Below are positions 17,338 through 26,384 of a stretch of DNA of 64,000 bases, piece after piece. The position numbers and the translations under genes are program-made. The stretch's first letter is position 1; the number at the start of each line of letters is the position of its first letter. Below the pieces are notes generated by a model, which was given only the letters and a program-made list of their open reading frames with translations, was not told the DNA's origin and did not search any database. The stretch comes from Magnetococcales bacterium (lineage in GTDB: Bacteria; Pseudomonadota; Magnetococcia; Magnetococcales; Magnetaquicoccaceae). The stretch spans positions 1 through 64,000 of the forward strand of contig JADGAZ010000011.1 of the NCBI GenBank assembly GCA_015231755.1. The letters are read 5' to 3'.

Positions 17338-19725
17338 TTGAATGCCATCATGCCTGGACGATTGACAACACGTATTGTTATCATTTTTTTTGGAATCATG
17401 TTGTTGGTGCTCGGCAGTGTCTTGTGGTATTGGAAGAACGTGGTTATGGAACAAATCCATTTCCAGGAACAAAACAAGGTGGAACTGTTGATCGCGCTTT
17501 ATGCGGATCATTTTGTAGGTGCGTTGGATATCGAAGATCCGGAGAAACGCAAATTGCAACTCGATTTGATCACGAGTCGCATCCTGTTGGTCAAAGACTC
17601 ATCTTCGGGAAAAAATTTGTTCAAGGGAGTGGTTCTGGAAGGGATCAATAGCGAAAAATTGGTCAGTCATCCCCCTGATCCTGATTTCAATGGATTTGTC
17701 GCGGAATCGATTGTGGTTTCTGAGACCAGACTGGTTCCTCTTGGGGTGCTGCGTTTATACTACAGCAGTGATTTCTTTATGCAGTTGCAAGAAGATGGCA
17801 AGCTCAAACTGTTTTGGTTGCTGGTCAGCGTTTCCTTGATTTTCATTATTGCTTGGCTGATTCTTTCGTTTTTGTTGAGGCCCCTGGTCCTGCTGGCCAC
17901 AACTTTGCAAAAATCCGATATGAATCAGCAAATTCTGCCACTCCTGGAAAAATGGACCAGCGATGAGATACGCTGGGTGTATGCCTCCATCCGGGATCTG
18001 CTTTCCAAATTGAAACAGGAGCGGGATCATCTGGAACAACGGGTGGAACAACGCACCCATGAGCTGAACTGTGCCATGGAGTCGGCCTTGGTTGCCAATA
18101 AGGCCAAGAGCGATTTTCTGGCCAACATCAGTCATGAGATTCGTACCCCGCTGAATGGGTTGCTGGGTTTGTCACAGCTTTTGAACCGGAGTCGTTTATC
18201 CGACCAGCAACGTTACTACGTGCAAGCGATGATTTCATCAGGTGAGCATTTGTTTACGCTGCTCAATGATGTTTTGGACATCTCCAAAATCGAATCCGGC
18301 AAACTCAATCTCGACCCAACGGATTTTTTACTGATTCCTCTGTTCAGCGGCACCATGGAATCTTTCATTCCTCTGGCGGACAAAAAAGGGATCGCCATTT
18401 CCTGTTTCATGGATCCGACGTTGCCGCTGGCACTGGTGGGGGATTCGCTCAAACTGCGTCAGATTCTGTTCAACCTGATCGGCAATGCCATCAAGTTTAC
18501 CGAACGCGGGGAGGTGGATGTGGCGGTTATGCCGGATGGTGTGGACGATGAACGGGGGTATCCCTTGTCCGTGACGATCCGGGATACGGGCATCGGCATC
18601 ATGGAGGATAAACAGGCGTATCTTTTTTCTCCATTCATGCAGGCGGATCCATCCACGACGCGGCGTTATGGTGGAAGCGGTCTGGGTCTGGCTCTCAGCA
18701 GACATCTGGCGGAACTCATGGGAGGGACATTGACCTTTGTCAGCGTTCCGGGTAAAGGCAGCAGTTTTACCCTGCGTGTCCGGTTGCCGGTGGGAGATGT
18801 GGTGGCGTCCACCATATCCGATATGAAGCTACCTTCTTTGTCCATACTGGTGGTGGATGATGAGATGATCAACAGACAGGTGATTCAGGCGTTGCTTGAA
18901 GGGGATGGTCATCATGTTTCCATCGTGGACAATGGATTTGTTGCCCTGGAATTGTTGCAGCGGGAAGCGTTCCACGTCATCTTGCTGGATTTGCGGATGC
19001 CGGAGTTGGACGGTGAAGAGATTATAAAGAGGATCAGAAAAATGGAGGGACCCGTTGCGGACATTCCCATCATCATTCTGACCGCGGATGTGACCCAGGA
19101 GGTTTATGTCCGCTGCATGGAGGCGGGAGCCTCCAAGGTGTTGTCCAAACCGTTGCAGGTGCCCAGGCTCTATCAGGTGTTGTCAACCATCGTGCCGTTG
19201 TTCGATCAGCACTCCACGCAGCCCCTGTGCGGGGACATGGCCAAGACAACCATGCAGCCCCTGTGCGGGGACATGGACAAGACAACCGATCTGGATGCGG
19301 GGGATTCACTGATTCATTGTGAATCCGTGCGTGTTTTGCAGCAGTCCATGGGATCCAACTGTCTGTTGGATCTGCTGGAGAAATTCAGGCATCAGGTGCA
19401 AGAGACCTGTCACGAATTGCAGATTGCGCAAAGCCGCAATGATGGCGTGAGCATCCAGAATCTGGCCCATGGCCTTCAAGGGGTTGCCGCGTTTTTAGGT
19501 CTGACCCGGTTGACGGATCTGGCAGAAGAGATCGAGTGCATTGTCGCGCAGCACACCGATGTCACCCGGCATGATGAATTGACCGAACTGATTGCGCAAC
19601 TGGTCGATTTGTTGTCCGATTCGTGCGCGGAGGTGCGACAGGTGATGATGTCGGAGGCTCCTCATGTCGCCGAAGGTACGACTCCTCGTCAGGTGATCTG
19701 CCATTCAACCCCAACTTGCCACTAG
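17338..19725 (+). CDS. Membrane hybrid sensor histidine kinase with REC and HPt domains
   Basis: A protein of 795 aa. Two membrane helices (about residues 10-28 and 158-182) enclose a periplasmic sensor of about 130 aa. A HAMP-like linker with coiled coil follows (about 182-245), then HisKA with H266 in ISHEIRTPLNG, HATPase, a receiver with D551 in LLDLRMPELDG, and an HPt domain with H711 in LAHGLQGVAAFLG. This is a complete internal phosphorelay, but no output regulator is adjacent. The track start is TTG 17338 with GAG 6 bases before; ATG 17350 is an alternative. It begins 36 bases after the YfiR-like gene and is presumably its partner. Confidence 0.9.
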   Translation: MNAIMPGRLTTRIVIIFFGIMLLVLGSVLWYWKNVVMEQIHFQEQNKVELLIALYADHFVGALDIEDPEKRKLQLDLITSRILLVKDSSSGKNLFKGVVLEGINSEKLVSHPPDPDFNGFVAESIVVSETRLVPLGVLRLYYSSDFFMQLQEDGKLKLFWLLVSVSLIFIIAWLILSFLLRPLVLLATTLQKSDMNQQILPLLEKWTSDEIRWVYASIRDLLSKLKQERDHLEQRVEQRTHELNCAMESALVANKAKSDFLANISHEIRTPLNGLLGLSQLLNRSRLSDQQRYYVQAMISSGEHLFTLLNDVLDISKIESGKLNLDPTDFLLIPLFSGTMESFIPLADKKGIAISCFMDPTLPLALVGDSLKLRQILFNLIGNAIKFTERGEVDVAVMPDGVDDERGYPLSVTIRDTGIGIMEDKQAYLFSPFMQADPSTTRRYGGSGLGLALSRHLAELMGGTLTFVSVPGKGSSFTLRVRLPVGDVVASTISDMKLPSLSILVVDDEMINRQVIQALLEGDGHHVSIVDNGFVALELLQREAFHVILLDLRMPELDGEEIIKRIRKMEGPVADIPIIILTADVTQEVYVRCMEAGASKVLSKPLQVPRLYQVLSTIVPLFDQHSTQPLCGDMAKTTMQPLCGDMDKTTDLDAGDSLIHCESVRVLQQSMGSNCLLDLLEKFRHQVQETCHELQIAQSRNDGVSIQNLAHGLQGVAAFLGLTRLTDLAEEIECIVAQHTDVTRHDELTELIAQLVDLLSDSCAEVRQVMMSEAPHVAEGTTPRQVICHSTPTCH
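19219..19290 (+). repeat. In-frame tandem duplication of 36 bp
   Basis: Two adjacent 36-base units (19219-19254 and 19255-19290) differ at four positions or fewer and encode QPLCGDMAKTTM and QPLCGDMDKTTD. They lie in the linker between the receiver and HPt domains of the hybrid kinase. The near-identity suggests recent duplication, lengthening the linker by 12 residues and adding a second Cys. Confidence 0.85.
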
Positions 19726-19803
19726 CTCCTCCGAAGTCGAAGCGTCGCTTATCCAGCAGGTCTCGATTTTGAACACGGGGTCCACCATCATGGGCCGAAC
19801 CTC

Positions 19804-20694
19804 TTACGCGATGGCGGTGGCCAACAGGGTATCCGTCATATCCAGCCGTGCCAACAGGTTGGCGTAAGCGGTGTCCAGATCCTCGGCCCGCAGATGGCTC
19901 CAGTCGCGATGTCCGTTCGGTTTTCCCTCCACCAGCCAGCGCAAATGATTGGCCAGCGGATAACGTTGGATGCCCTCGATCGTCACCCGTTGGAATCCAG
20001 CGGCTTGCAGAAAGGTCAACAGGGTGGTGCGGGTGTGCAGCACCAGATGTTCGCTCCAGAAGGTGAATTGCTTGAAGGCGTTGAGATCGAACAGACTCAA
20101 CAGCAGATCCCGGGCGTGGGGGACTTCGACCACGAGGGTGCCACCCGGTGCCATGCGACGCCGGATGGCCCGCAGAAATTCGGGTTGATCCTGGATGTGC
20201 TCCAGGACATGAAAGAGGGTCACCACATCGTAAGGGGGATTTTCCGGAACGTCGTCGATTGACGCAAAACAGAGTGTGCCGTGTTGTTGCAGATGTTCGC
20301 GATCCCGGCGGTTCGGTTCCACGCCGTGGGCGGTTTTGGCCTTGCGTCCCAGCAGTTGCAGAATGCCACCGCCTCCCGTGCCGACATCCAGCCAGCGTTG
20401 GTTCAGGATCAGCGATTCGTGTTTGTGGGCGCGCAATTGATCGTCGGTGATCGACTGCCGGAACAGCGCGTCGTGATAGGCCTGCTCCTCCGTGGACGCC
20501 TGGGTGAGTTTTTGTTTGGCCTCGTGGTAGTCCGGATCCTGATGGTCGCTGCGGGAAAGCAGCAGGGCGCCTGTGCGACGGCAACGCAAGACCTCGATCT
20601 CCGGGTTGTCCCGAACCTGGGGATAATACGGCTCCAAAGCTTCCGGTGTGGTCAGACCCAGCGTGACCATGGCATCCAATACCTGATTGTTCAT
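19804..20694 (-). CDS. Class I SAM-dependent methyltransferase
   Basis: A protein of 296 aa. The N-terminal 95 residues hold a possible metal or substrate region (VLRCRRTGALLLSRSDHQD). The Rossmann methyltransferase domain has motif I LDVGTGGGG (about 102-110), an acidic GVEP after strand 2, and the post-motif VVTLFHVLEHI. This arrangement resembles methyltransferases of sugar and surface-glycan clusters. It is the last gene of a four-gene unit, 27 bases after the epimerase-like gene. The substrate is unknown. Confidence 0.85.
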   Translation of the reverse strand: MNNQVLDAMVTLGLTTPEALEPYYPQVRDNPEIEVLRCRRTGALLLSRSDHQDPDYHEAKQKLTQASTEEQAYHDALFRQSITDDQLRAHKHESLILNQRWLDVGTGGGGILQLLGRKAKTAHGVEPNRRDREHLQQHGTLCFASIDDVPENPPYDVVTLFHVLEHIQDQPEFLRAIRRRMAPGGTLVVEVPHARDLLLSLFDLNAFKQFTFWSEHLVLHTRTTLLTFLQAAGFQRVTIEGIQRYPLANHLRWLVEGKPNGHRDWSHLRAEDLDTAYANLLARLDMTDTLLATAIA

Positions 20695-20721
20695 CGATTT
20701 TTCTCTCCACGCAGTCGGCGG

Positions 20722-21603
20722 TTATCCGAGCTTTTCGACCCATTCGGCCATGGCCTGCCGGAAGGGGGTATGAACAAATCCAGACAGGAAACCCTCCAGC
20801 CGGCTTCGGTCGTAACAACGATGGCCGCCGACATAGGCGTTGACATCCGGAGCCGCGCCTTCCGGACAATAGGGGCGCACATGCAGGGGTTTGTTCAACA
20901 ACTCCGCCAGAGTGCGATAGTAGTCCAAATGAGTCATCAGATCGGGTCCAGCCGCCGAAAATTGCAGGCCATAGGCTTGTTCATTGTCCATCAGCGTCAG
21001 GATGATGCGTGCCAGGTCATCGACATGAATCGGCTGAATCAGCCCCAGTCCGCCATGCAGCAGATGGAGCGTCTCTTCCCGTCGGAGATCGTCCAGAAGC
21101 GTTGGACGCCGGCCATGTCTGGGAATGGTTCCCGGCCAACTGCCCGGGCCGTAGATGTGGGGGGGGCGCAAAATGATCGCCTGCAATCGGCCTGCGGCTT
21201 CGGCCTGGAGTACCACCTCTTCCGCCTGCCGTTTGGCTCCACCATAGTCGGGCAAATCGCTGAAGATCGCCTCTTCTTCCCGCAGGAAAAGCTTGCGGTG
21301 CGCCGGGTGGTAGGCGTAATCGCTGCTGATGAAAATCAGACGCCGACACCGGCGCGCCAAGGCGACGCTTTGTTGCAGATGGGTCGGATTCATGCCGATG
21401 AAATCGATGACCAGATCATATTCCAGTTCATCCGGCAGGTTTGCCGGAATCTCTTGGCGATCCATGGTCAGGGCGGTTGTCACGCCCTCCGGAAGGGGTT
21501 TTTGGCCCCGTGTGACGCAGTGCAGCCGGTGTCCGGCCCGCAAGGCGTGCTGTGTGAAGCGACCCGACAGGAAACCGCTGCCTCCAAGGACCAGAATATT
21601 CAT
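20722..21603 (-). CDS. NAD-dependent epimerase/dehydratase family protein
   Basis: A protein of 293 aa of the extended short-chain dehydrogenase type. The N-terminus MNILVLGGSGFLSG is the dinucleotide-binding Rossmann loop, and a catalytic YxxxK is present as YGGAKRQAEE, with the preceding SSDYAY. It probably acts on a nucleotide sugar. ATG 21603 overlaps the stop of the radical SAM gene by 4 bases (ATGA), so the two are translationally coupled. Confidence 0.88.
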   Translation of the reverse strand: MNILVLGGSGFLSGRFTQHALRAGHRLHCVTRGQKPLPEGVTTALTMDRQEIPANLPDELEYDLVIDFIGMNPTHLQQSVALARRCRRLIFISSDYAYHPAHRKLFLREEEAIFSDLPDYGGAKRQAEEVVLQAEAAGRLQAIILRPPHIYGPGSWPGTIPRHGRRPTLLDDLRREETLHLLHGGLGLIQPIHVDDLARIILTLMDNEQAYGLQFSAAGPDLMTHLDYYRTLAELLNKPLHVRPYCPEGAAPDVNAYVGGHRCYDRSRLEGFLSGFVHTPFRQAMAEWVEKLG

Positions 21604-22496
21604 GAGTGCCTCTGTTTTTGTTCGATCAGCACCTCTGAATTGTCGGCATTGAGAAAGGTGCAACCGGTGCAGGTCGGTTCGGTTTCGATGTCGCCGCTTT
21701 GGTTGAGAGAGACCAGCCGTTGCCAGGCAGCGTGTTCGTAAATCTCTTGCAACGTCTGATGTTGCAAATTGCCGAAAGCCAGATCCCGATTGACATCCAT
21801 GCTGCAGGGACAGACATCGCCATTCACGCAGATGACCGGTTCCGGATTGACCAGTTTGCTGCAGGTGCGTCGTTTTTCTTGCCGTTTTCGCAGGTGCGGC
21901 AGCAGGTTGGACCAACTGTGGGGTTTCCAGACCTCGAAGTCGTCGACCCGGTCCCAGTAGGCGGCTTGGATCCGTTTTACCTCGCCGTCGTCTTCGGGCA
22001 GCAGCAGGGTATACAATTCGGTGCGCACCGGATGACCTGCCGCCGCATTGCAGGCCAGAAAATAGTCGATGGCCTCGCAGGCCTGTCGGCCTTGATCGGG
22101 TCGGTTGTAGACCCGTTGGCTGGCTTCCGGCGTCATGCCCAGAAGCGAAAAACGCATCGCGGGCAACAAGCGTTCCTTCACCACGGCCTCGGAGTAGCGT
22201 TTTTTCCAGGAGGCCATGTTGCTGGCCACATGGGGATGCAGATTGGGGGTCTCTTTTTGCATGAAACGCAGCCGTTCCAGCAACGAGGAGTCGCAACTCG
22301 GATCCCCCATGCCGCCGAAACGGATGTGTTCATCCACCTGATGGTGGGTGGCGATCTCCCGCAGGATCTTTTCAAATAGCTCCACCGGCATGGTGGTCAA
22401 CGGGTGACGGAACAAGCTGCCGTGGGGACAGACGGCACAGTTGCTGTTGCAATGCGTGGTGGTTTCGATGGCCACCCAACGGAATCGGAGACTCAT
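21600..22496 (-). CDS. Radical SAM protein with SPASM-type C-terminus
   Basis: A protein of 298 aa. The radical SAM cluster motif CX3CX2C is at C16, C20, C23 (HCNSNCAVCPHG). The GGMGDPSCD segment fits the family's glycine-rich SAM-binding loop. Extra cysteines near the C-terminus (RRTCSK, ICVNGDVCPCSMD, CTGC) indicate auxiliary iron-sulfur binding of the SPASM/twitch type. Such enzymes modify peptides, sugars or other small molecules. ATG 22496 overlaps the deacetylase stop by 4 bases. The exact reaction cannot be told. Confidence 0.88.
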   Translation of the reverse strand: MSLRFRWVAIETTTHCNSNCAVCPHGSLFRHPLTTMPVELFEKILREIATHHQVDEHIRFGGMGDPSCDSSLLERLRFMQKETPNLHPHVASNMASWKKRYSEAVVKERLLPAMRFSLLGMTPEASQRVYNRPDQGRQACEAIDYFLACNAAAGHPVRTELYTLLLPEDDGEVKRIQAAYWDRVDDFEVWKPHSWSNLLPHLRKRQEKRRTCSKLVNPEPVICVNGDVCPCSMDVNRDLAFGNLQHQTLQEIYEHAAWQRLVSLNQSGDIETEPTCTGCTFLNADNSEVLIEQKQRHS

Positions 22497-23413
22497 TTCC
22501 CGGTGTGTCCTGGCAAGAGGTTGACATGATCTTCCCGTGGCAGTTCCAGCAGGGTGCGATGAGCCACGGTCGCCCGGTTGGACCGGAATCCGATTTCCAC
22601 CCCCAACTCCTGTAGAATTTCCAGGGTGTCGGCATTGTAGGCGTTGCAAGGATGGGCCATGGCCCGCGGACGCTCCCCCAACAGCCGTGTCAGATGGGTG
22701 TGATTGAGGAAATATTCCTTGAATTGTTCTGCGCGGGGCAGACGGTCGAGACGGGTCGGGTGTGAATGGGAGTGGAGTCCGATCCGATGTCCGGCCCGAT
22801 GCAGTTCCAGCAGATGTGCGTCGCGCATCCAGAGTTGCCGGGCGGCGGCGGCGACATCGAAGCCGTGGGCATCCATCATGGCATCCATGATCTGTGCATA
22901 GTCGGCGGTCGAAAGCACCTCATCGCGCAAATAGCGGAAAATGCGATCTTCAACCGTATAAAAGGAGAATGCCGCCAGATGTTGCCGCGCCGTCGGTGAG
23001 GAGAGATGGGGCTGGCAGCGGGGATGCCGTTCGGTGGCGGTTTTGAAGAAGGCCCGATAGAACGCCTCCACCGAGGGAAAGGCGACGGTGCGAAACAGGC
23101 GATAGATCTCCAGAGGTTCCCGATTGCCCTGTAGCACGGAGGAGTAGACGAACCAGAACGCCGTTATTCCCAACTGTTTGAGGACAGGCACCGCCACATC
23201 ATACTGGCACAACAGCGCGTCATCGAAGGTGACGCAGCGATGTTGCGGCTCCAGGGTGCCGGTTTTGGCGCGTTCCAGCCAGTCGTCGGCGTCCAGCCAT
23301 TGACCGGGCTGATAGGAGCGCAGCAGTGCCATCAGGTGTTCGGCTGTGATTGATCCCTGGCCTTGCGGATGGAACGCGTCATGAAAATGGTGAAACATGA
23401 TTCCATGTGGCAT
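22493..23413 (-). CDS. Polysaccharide deacetylase family (NodB-like) protein
   Basis: A protein of 306 aa. The NodB homology domain shows CVTFDDALL in place of the usual TFDDG, a later HSHSH metal motif (GLHSHSHPT) and a MAHPCNAYN segment near the end, similar to the family's FAYPxGxY strand. It carries no signal peptide, so it likely acts in the cytoplasm or at the inner membrane face. The enzyme would remove N-acyl groups from a glycan or precursor. ATG 23413 is used; a TTG 12 codons upstream is possible. It heads the unit deacetylase-radical SAM-epimerase-methyltransferase. Confidence 0.8.
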   Translation of the reverse strand: MPHGIMFHHFHDAFHPQGQGSITAEHLMALLRSYQPGQWLDADDWLERAKTGTLEPQHRCVTFDDALLCQYDVAVPVLKQLGITAFWFVYSSVLQGNREPLEIYRLFRTVAFPSVEAFYRAFFKTATERHPRCQPHLSSPTARQHLAAFSFYTVEDRIFRYLRDEVLSTADYAQIMDAMMDAHGFDVAAAARQLWMRDAHLLELHRAGHRIGLHSHSHPTRLDRLPRAEQFKEYFLNHTHLTRLLGERPRAMAHPCNAYNADTLEILQELGVEIGFRSNRATVAHRTLLELPREDHVNLLPGHTGK

Positions 23414-23776
23414 GGGTGTTTGTGTCGCCTTGTTTGAAATGTCGGGCAATCGTTTGAAAGCTAGATTATGCGACCTTTCGTTTCTTGTAAACCCTCCGGT
23501 TTTTGGCCCGTGGCATTCATGAGACTGTCAAAAACGCTGTCGGTCGCATCCTGGCAACCGGTGGGATTTTTTTATTTTTATCAATTATAACAATATATTG
23601 ACTGTGACAGGAGGCCAAGTTTGTCAGCATTTTTTACAAATGGACGGATTTTTCGTGGGCAACCCATTGAAAAGGATCATGAAATGATTTGGAACAAAAC
23701 CTGCGTTCCCTTCAATCATCAGGATGCACCATAAAGCCCACACAAGAACCTTGCACCCGGACAGGAAGGAACCGCA
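23414..23776. other. Divergent intergenic region (363 bp)
   Basis: It separates the minus-strand glycan-type unit from the plus-strand diguanylate cyclase. The middle (about 23565-23600) is very AT-rich, with T-runs and a TTGACTGTGACAGG stretch. It should hold the promoters for both directions, but no clear consensus pair could be assigned. No coding frame or RNA gene is seen. Confidence 0.5.
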
Positions 23777-24811
23777 ATGGGCACCACTCTTTCCCATACC
23801 AGCCGACATGCCGCCAGGATCAATCCATCGCAATTTGCCAAACAGGCGCATGAATTGATTGAGGAGATTGAAGAATACATCCAGGAGAACGAGCGTAACG
23901 GTCAAATCTACGCCATGCATCGTCTGCTGGGTTCCACGGTGGACCTGGATGCCATGATTGGGGCCTTTTCGCGCTGGCTCAGCCAAATCACCACCCACTA
24001 TCTGGTCGCTTTCCGGTTTTTGGGAGGGAGACGGATCTGTTCCGCCTGCTCTCACGATTCCTGTCGCGTGCCTCCCCGTCTGCAACTGAACGCGATCTTC
24101 AACAAATTGATCTCCCACTCGTCCGCGGAAAGGCAGGTGGGAAGTTTCCGGCAATCCGATCTGTATTATCACTTCTGGCAGTTGGACAGGCAGGACAAGG
24201 ATTGCCTGCTGATTGTCCACCCCAAGCCGGAGTTGCTGGTGCCTCCTTTTCAGAATTTTGAAGAGGAGATCTTGAAAGAACTCATGGGGCCTTTGAATCG
24301 CGCATTGGCTTACGAGAGGCTGTATGATCTGGCGCGTCGGGATGCGTTGACCGGTTTGGCCAATCGACGGGTTTTCGAAGAACGCGCCATCACCGAAATG
24401 GCCACGGCCAACCGTCAGGGTCATCCTCTGGTGCTGGCCTGTATGGATTTGGACCATTTTAAGGTGATCAACGACCGTCTCGGCCACGGCAGGGGGGATG
24501 AGGTGCTACAAACCGTTTCGCAAACTTTTTCCCGGATGGTGCGGGACTCGGATCTGCTGGCCAGGGTGGGCGGCGATGAATTCATCATGATTCTGCCGAA
24601 CACCACACTTGAAAACGCCGGTCAACTCATGGAGCGTCTCTGTGCCTCGATCCGGGGGCTGGATATTCGGGTTCCCGGTTTTCCGGCTTTGGGGGTGAGC
24701 GTCGGACTGGCCTTGTGGAGGCCCAACGACTCTTTGGAAAGCTGGTCGCACCAGGCGGACGAGGCCTTGTACCGCGCCAAATCGGCTGGACGTTCCCGGG
24801 TCTGTTGTTGA
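23777..24811 (+). CDS. Diguanylate cyclase (GGDEF domain)
   Basis: A protein of 344 aa, cytoplasmic, no membrane segment. The first about 180 residues form a sensor region of unrecognised type, with a Cys/His cluster (ICSACSHDSC, residues 87-96) that could bind a metal or cofactor. The C-terminal cyclase domain has DxLTGLANRR, the intact GGDEF at 265-269 and an RxxD inhibitory site at 256-259, correctly five residues before it. It should make cyclic di-GMP from two GTP and be subject to product inhibition. AGGAAGGAAC precedes the ATG. It stands alone. Confidence 0.95.
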   Translation: MGTTLSHTSRHAARINPSQFAKQAHELIEEIEEYIQENERNGQIYAMHRLLGSTVDLDAMIGAFSRWLSQITTHYLVAFRFLGGRRICSACSHDSCRVPPRLQLNAIFNKLISHSSAERQVGSFRQSDLYYHFWQLDRQDKDCLLIVHPKPELLVPPFQNFEEEILKELMGPLNRALAYERLYDLARRDALTGLANRRVFEERAITEMATANRQGHPLVLACMDLDHFKVINDRLGHGRGDEVLQTVSQTFSRMVRDSDLLARVGGDEFIMILPNTTLENAGQLMERLCASIRGLDIRVPGFPALGVSVGLALWRPNDSLESWSHQADEALYRAKSAGRSRVCC

Positions 24812-24928
24812 AGAGTCCACCCGCCGGGGAGCGATCCGGCAAGTGGCCGCTTTAGGTCACGACTCCGCCGTGCCGAGAAATGGGCCTGAAAAATGGGCAG
24901 GGCCTCCGGTGGTTTTTTTGGGTTGTGG

Positions 24929-25546
24929 TCACACTTCAGCCATCAACGCCGTTGGTTCAGTCGTGCCATCCCCGATTTTTTCCCCATTCTCGCTTCCTTC
25001 CCCATCCACGATAATGCGTTCTTCCGGAAGAATGGGGAAAGGGGCGGGCCATTGGTCCTCCAGTGGTTCGGAGGCGATGTCGGATTCGGGCCCATGGTCG
25101 CGGTGCGGCTCTGAATGGCGGAGTCGATCGCCGCTGCCGGGGCGATCCCAACTGAATTCAACAGGGATGCCATTGGGATCATAAGAATAAAGCGAATAGA
25201 AGTAACCATGGTTGACTACGTCCGATACCGGGAAATCGGCCCCTTCCAGAGTGGCCAGCAGTTCCCACAAGGCCTCCTCGTGATCCACGCCAATCGAGAT
25301 GTGATCAAAGGCGAAGGGACCATTCACGGGATCTCCGTGCCTTTTGAGAGGGATTTTTTCCACGTTCGGCCATTCAAAAAATGAAATCTTGCAGCTGGTG
25401 CCAATGCGGAAGAAATATTGCCGGGATCCGGGTTGACCGTAGGAGTAGATCAGGGGCATTTTCAACAGATCCCTCCAGTAGCGCACGGTCAGTTCGATAT
25501 TTTTGGTGGCAAATGCCGCATGGTGTATGCCGGTATAATGGTTCAT
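24929..25546 (-). CDS. VOC (glyoxalase/bleomycin-resistance) family protein
   Basis: A protein of 205 aa. The vicinal-oxygen-chelate fold is seen in GIHHAAFATKNIE (first metal-ligand His), the FDHISIGVD segment in the second half and GIPVEFSW with a likely Glu ligand. A charged C-terminal tail of about 70 residues is not part of the usual domain. ATG 25546 follows GAGGAAAC; the open frame runs upstream without a better start. It begins 10 bases after the ferredoxin-NADP reductase gene at the tail of the suf transcription unit. Substrate unknown. Confidence 0.8.
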   Translation of the reverse strand: MNHYTGIHHAAFATKNIELTVRYWRDLLKMPLIYSYGQPGSRQYFFRIGTSCKISFFEWPNVEKIPLKRHGDPVNGPFAFDHISIGVDHEEALWELLATLEGADFPVSDVVNHGYFYSLYSYDPNGIPVEFSWDRPGSGDRLRHSEPHRDHGPESDIASEPLEDQWPAPFPILPEERIIVDGEGSENGEKIGDGTTEPTALMAEV

Positions 25547-25556
25547 GACCGTTTCC

Positions 25557-26360
25557 TCAGAATTTTTCAAGATGCAGAGTTCCCGGTTGATGCCGGGTGC
25601 CATGGGTATAACCTTTGGAACTGAGAAGCTGGCTGACGGACTCCACCATGACCGGATTGCCGCACAAGAAGATGTGGGTCCGTTCCGGATCAATCGGCAG
25701 GCCGCACAATGCGTCAATGTCGGGTCGGGTCAACCATTGCTGCAACCTGCCGGAAGGTCCGTGCCAGTTCTTGTCGATGGTTGGACAGGCAACGATCGGA
25801 AAGTAGTGGAATTTTGGACAACGTCGCGTCAGGGATTCCAGTTCGGCCCGATATCCCAGATCCCATGAATACGTGGCTCCATGCATCACCGTCATGGAAA
25901 CCGCTGGAGTCCGGACCTCCAGAGCCAAGCTGCGTACCATGCTGATGTAAGGCGCCAACCCGGTTCCGGTCCCCACCAGCAGAATGTTGCGGTCCGGCGG
26001 CACATCCTTCAAGGTGAACATCCCTTTGGAGCCGTCCCCCACATACAGCCGGTCACCCGGTTTGAGATGAAACAAACGCGGCGTCAATTCGCCACTGGTG
26101 ATCATGGAAATGTAAAATTCCAGATACTCCTTCGACCGGGAGCTGCTGGTGATGGAATAGGCGCGTCGGATCAGGGCGTGCTGTTTTTCCGCGGGAACCT
26201 CTTCCGGATCGGCTTCCGACACCCTGGGCTCCGACCATTTCAGTCCCAGCACCGTGTATTGACCGGGAATGAAGTCAAAATTGTTTTTGTCCAACCTGAC
26301 TTGCAGGATCATGATCAGGGGCGTCACGAAAGTCGTGTTCAGAACGGTCGCGTTGTACAT
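25557..26360 (-). CDS. Ferredoxin-NADP+ reductase-like flavoprotein
   Basis: A protein of 267 aa, the size of bacterial FprA-type reductases. The FAD-binding signature RRAYSITSS is at about residues 65-73; the NADP-binding GTGTGLAPYISMV follows at about 131-143, and the FLCGNPVMV segment and an EKF end complete the family pattern. It transfers electrons between NADPH and ferredoxin or flavodoxin. It lies 24 bases after the Rieske ferredoxin gene, which is a plausible redox partner for Fe-S assembly. Confidence 0.88.
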   Translation of the reverse strand: MYNATVLNTTFVTPLIMILQVRLDKNNFDFIPGQYTVLGLKWSEPRVSEADPEEVPAEKQHALIRRAYSITSSSRSKEYLEFYISMITSGELTPRLFHLKPGDRLYVGDGSKGMFTLKDVPPDRNILLVGTGTGLAPYISMVRSLALEVRTPAVSMTVMHGATYSWDLGYRAELESLTRRCPKFHYFPIVACPTIDKNWHGPSGRLQQWLTRPDIDALCGLPIDPERTHIFLCGNPVMVESVSQLLSSKGYTHGTRHQPGTLHLEKF

Positions 26361-26384
26361 GGCAGGACTCCGTTTGTGTGTGGA

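Noticed and set aside
19562-20869. A 435-aa frame on minus
   Set aside because: It overlaps the well-supported methyltransferase gene in another frame and has shadow composition.
24812-24928. Possible terminator between the cyclase and VOC genes (GGGCCTG..CAGGGCC)
   Set aside because: The stem has a bulge and is only 6 bp, with the T-run about 13 bases away, so it is too weak to call.
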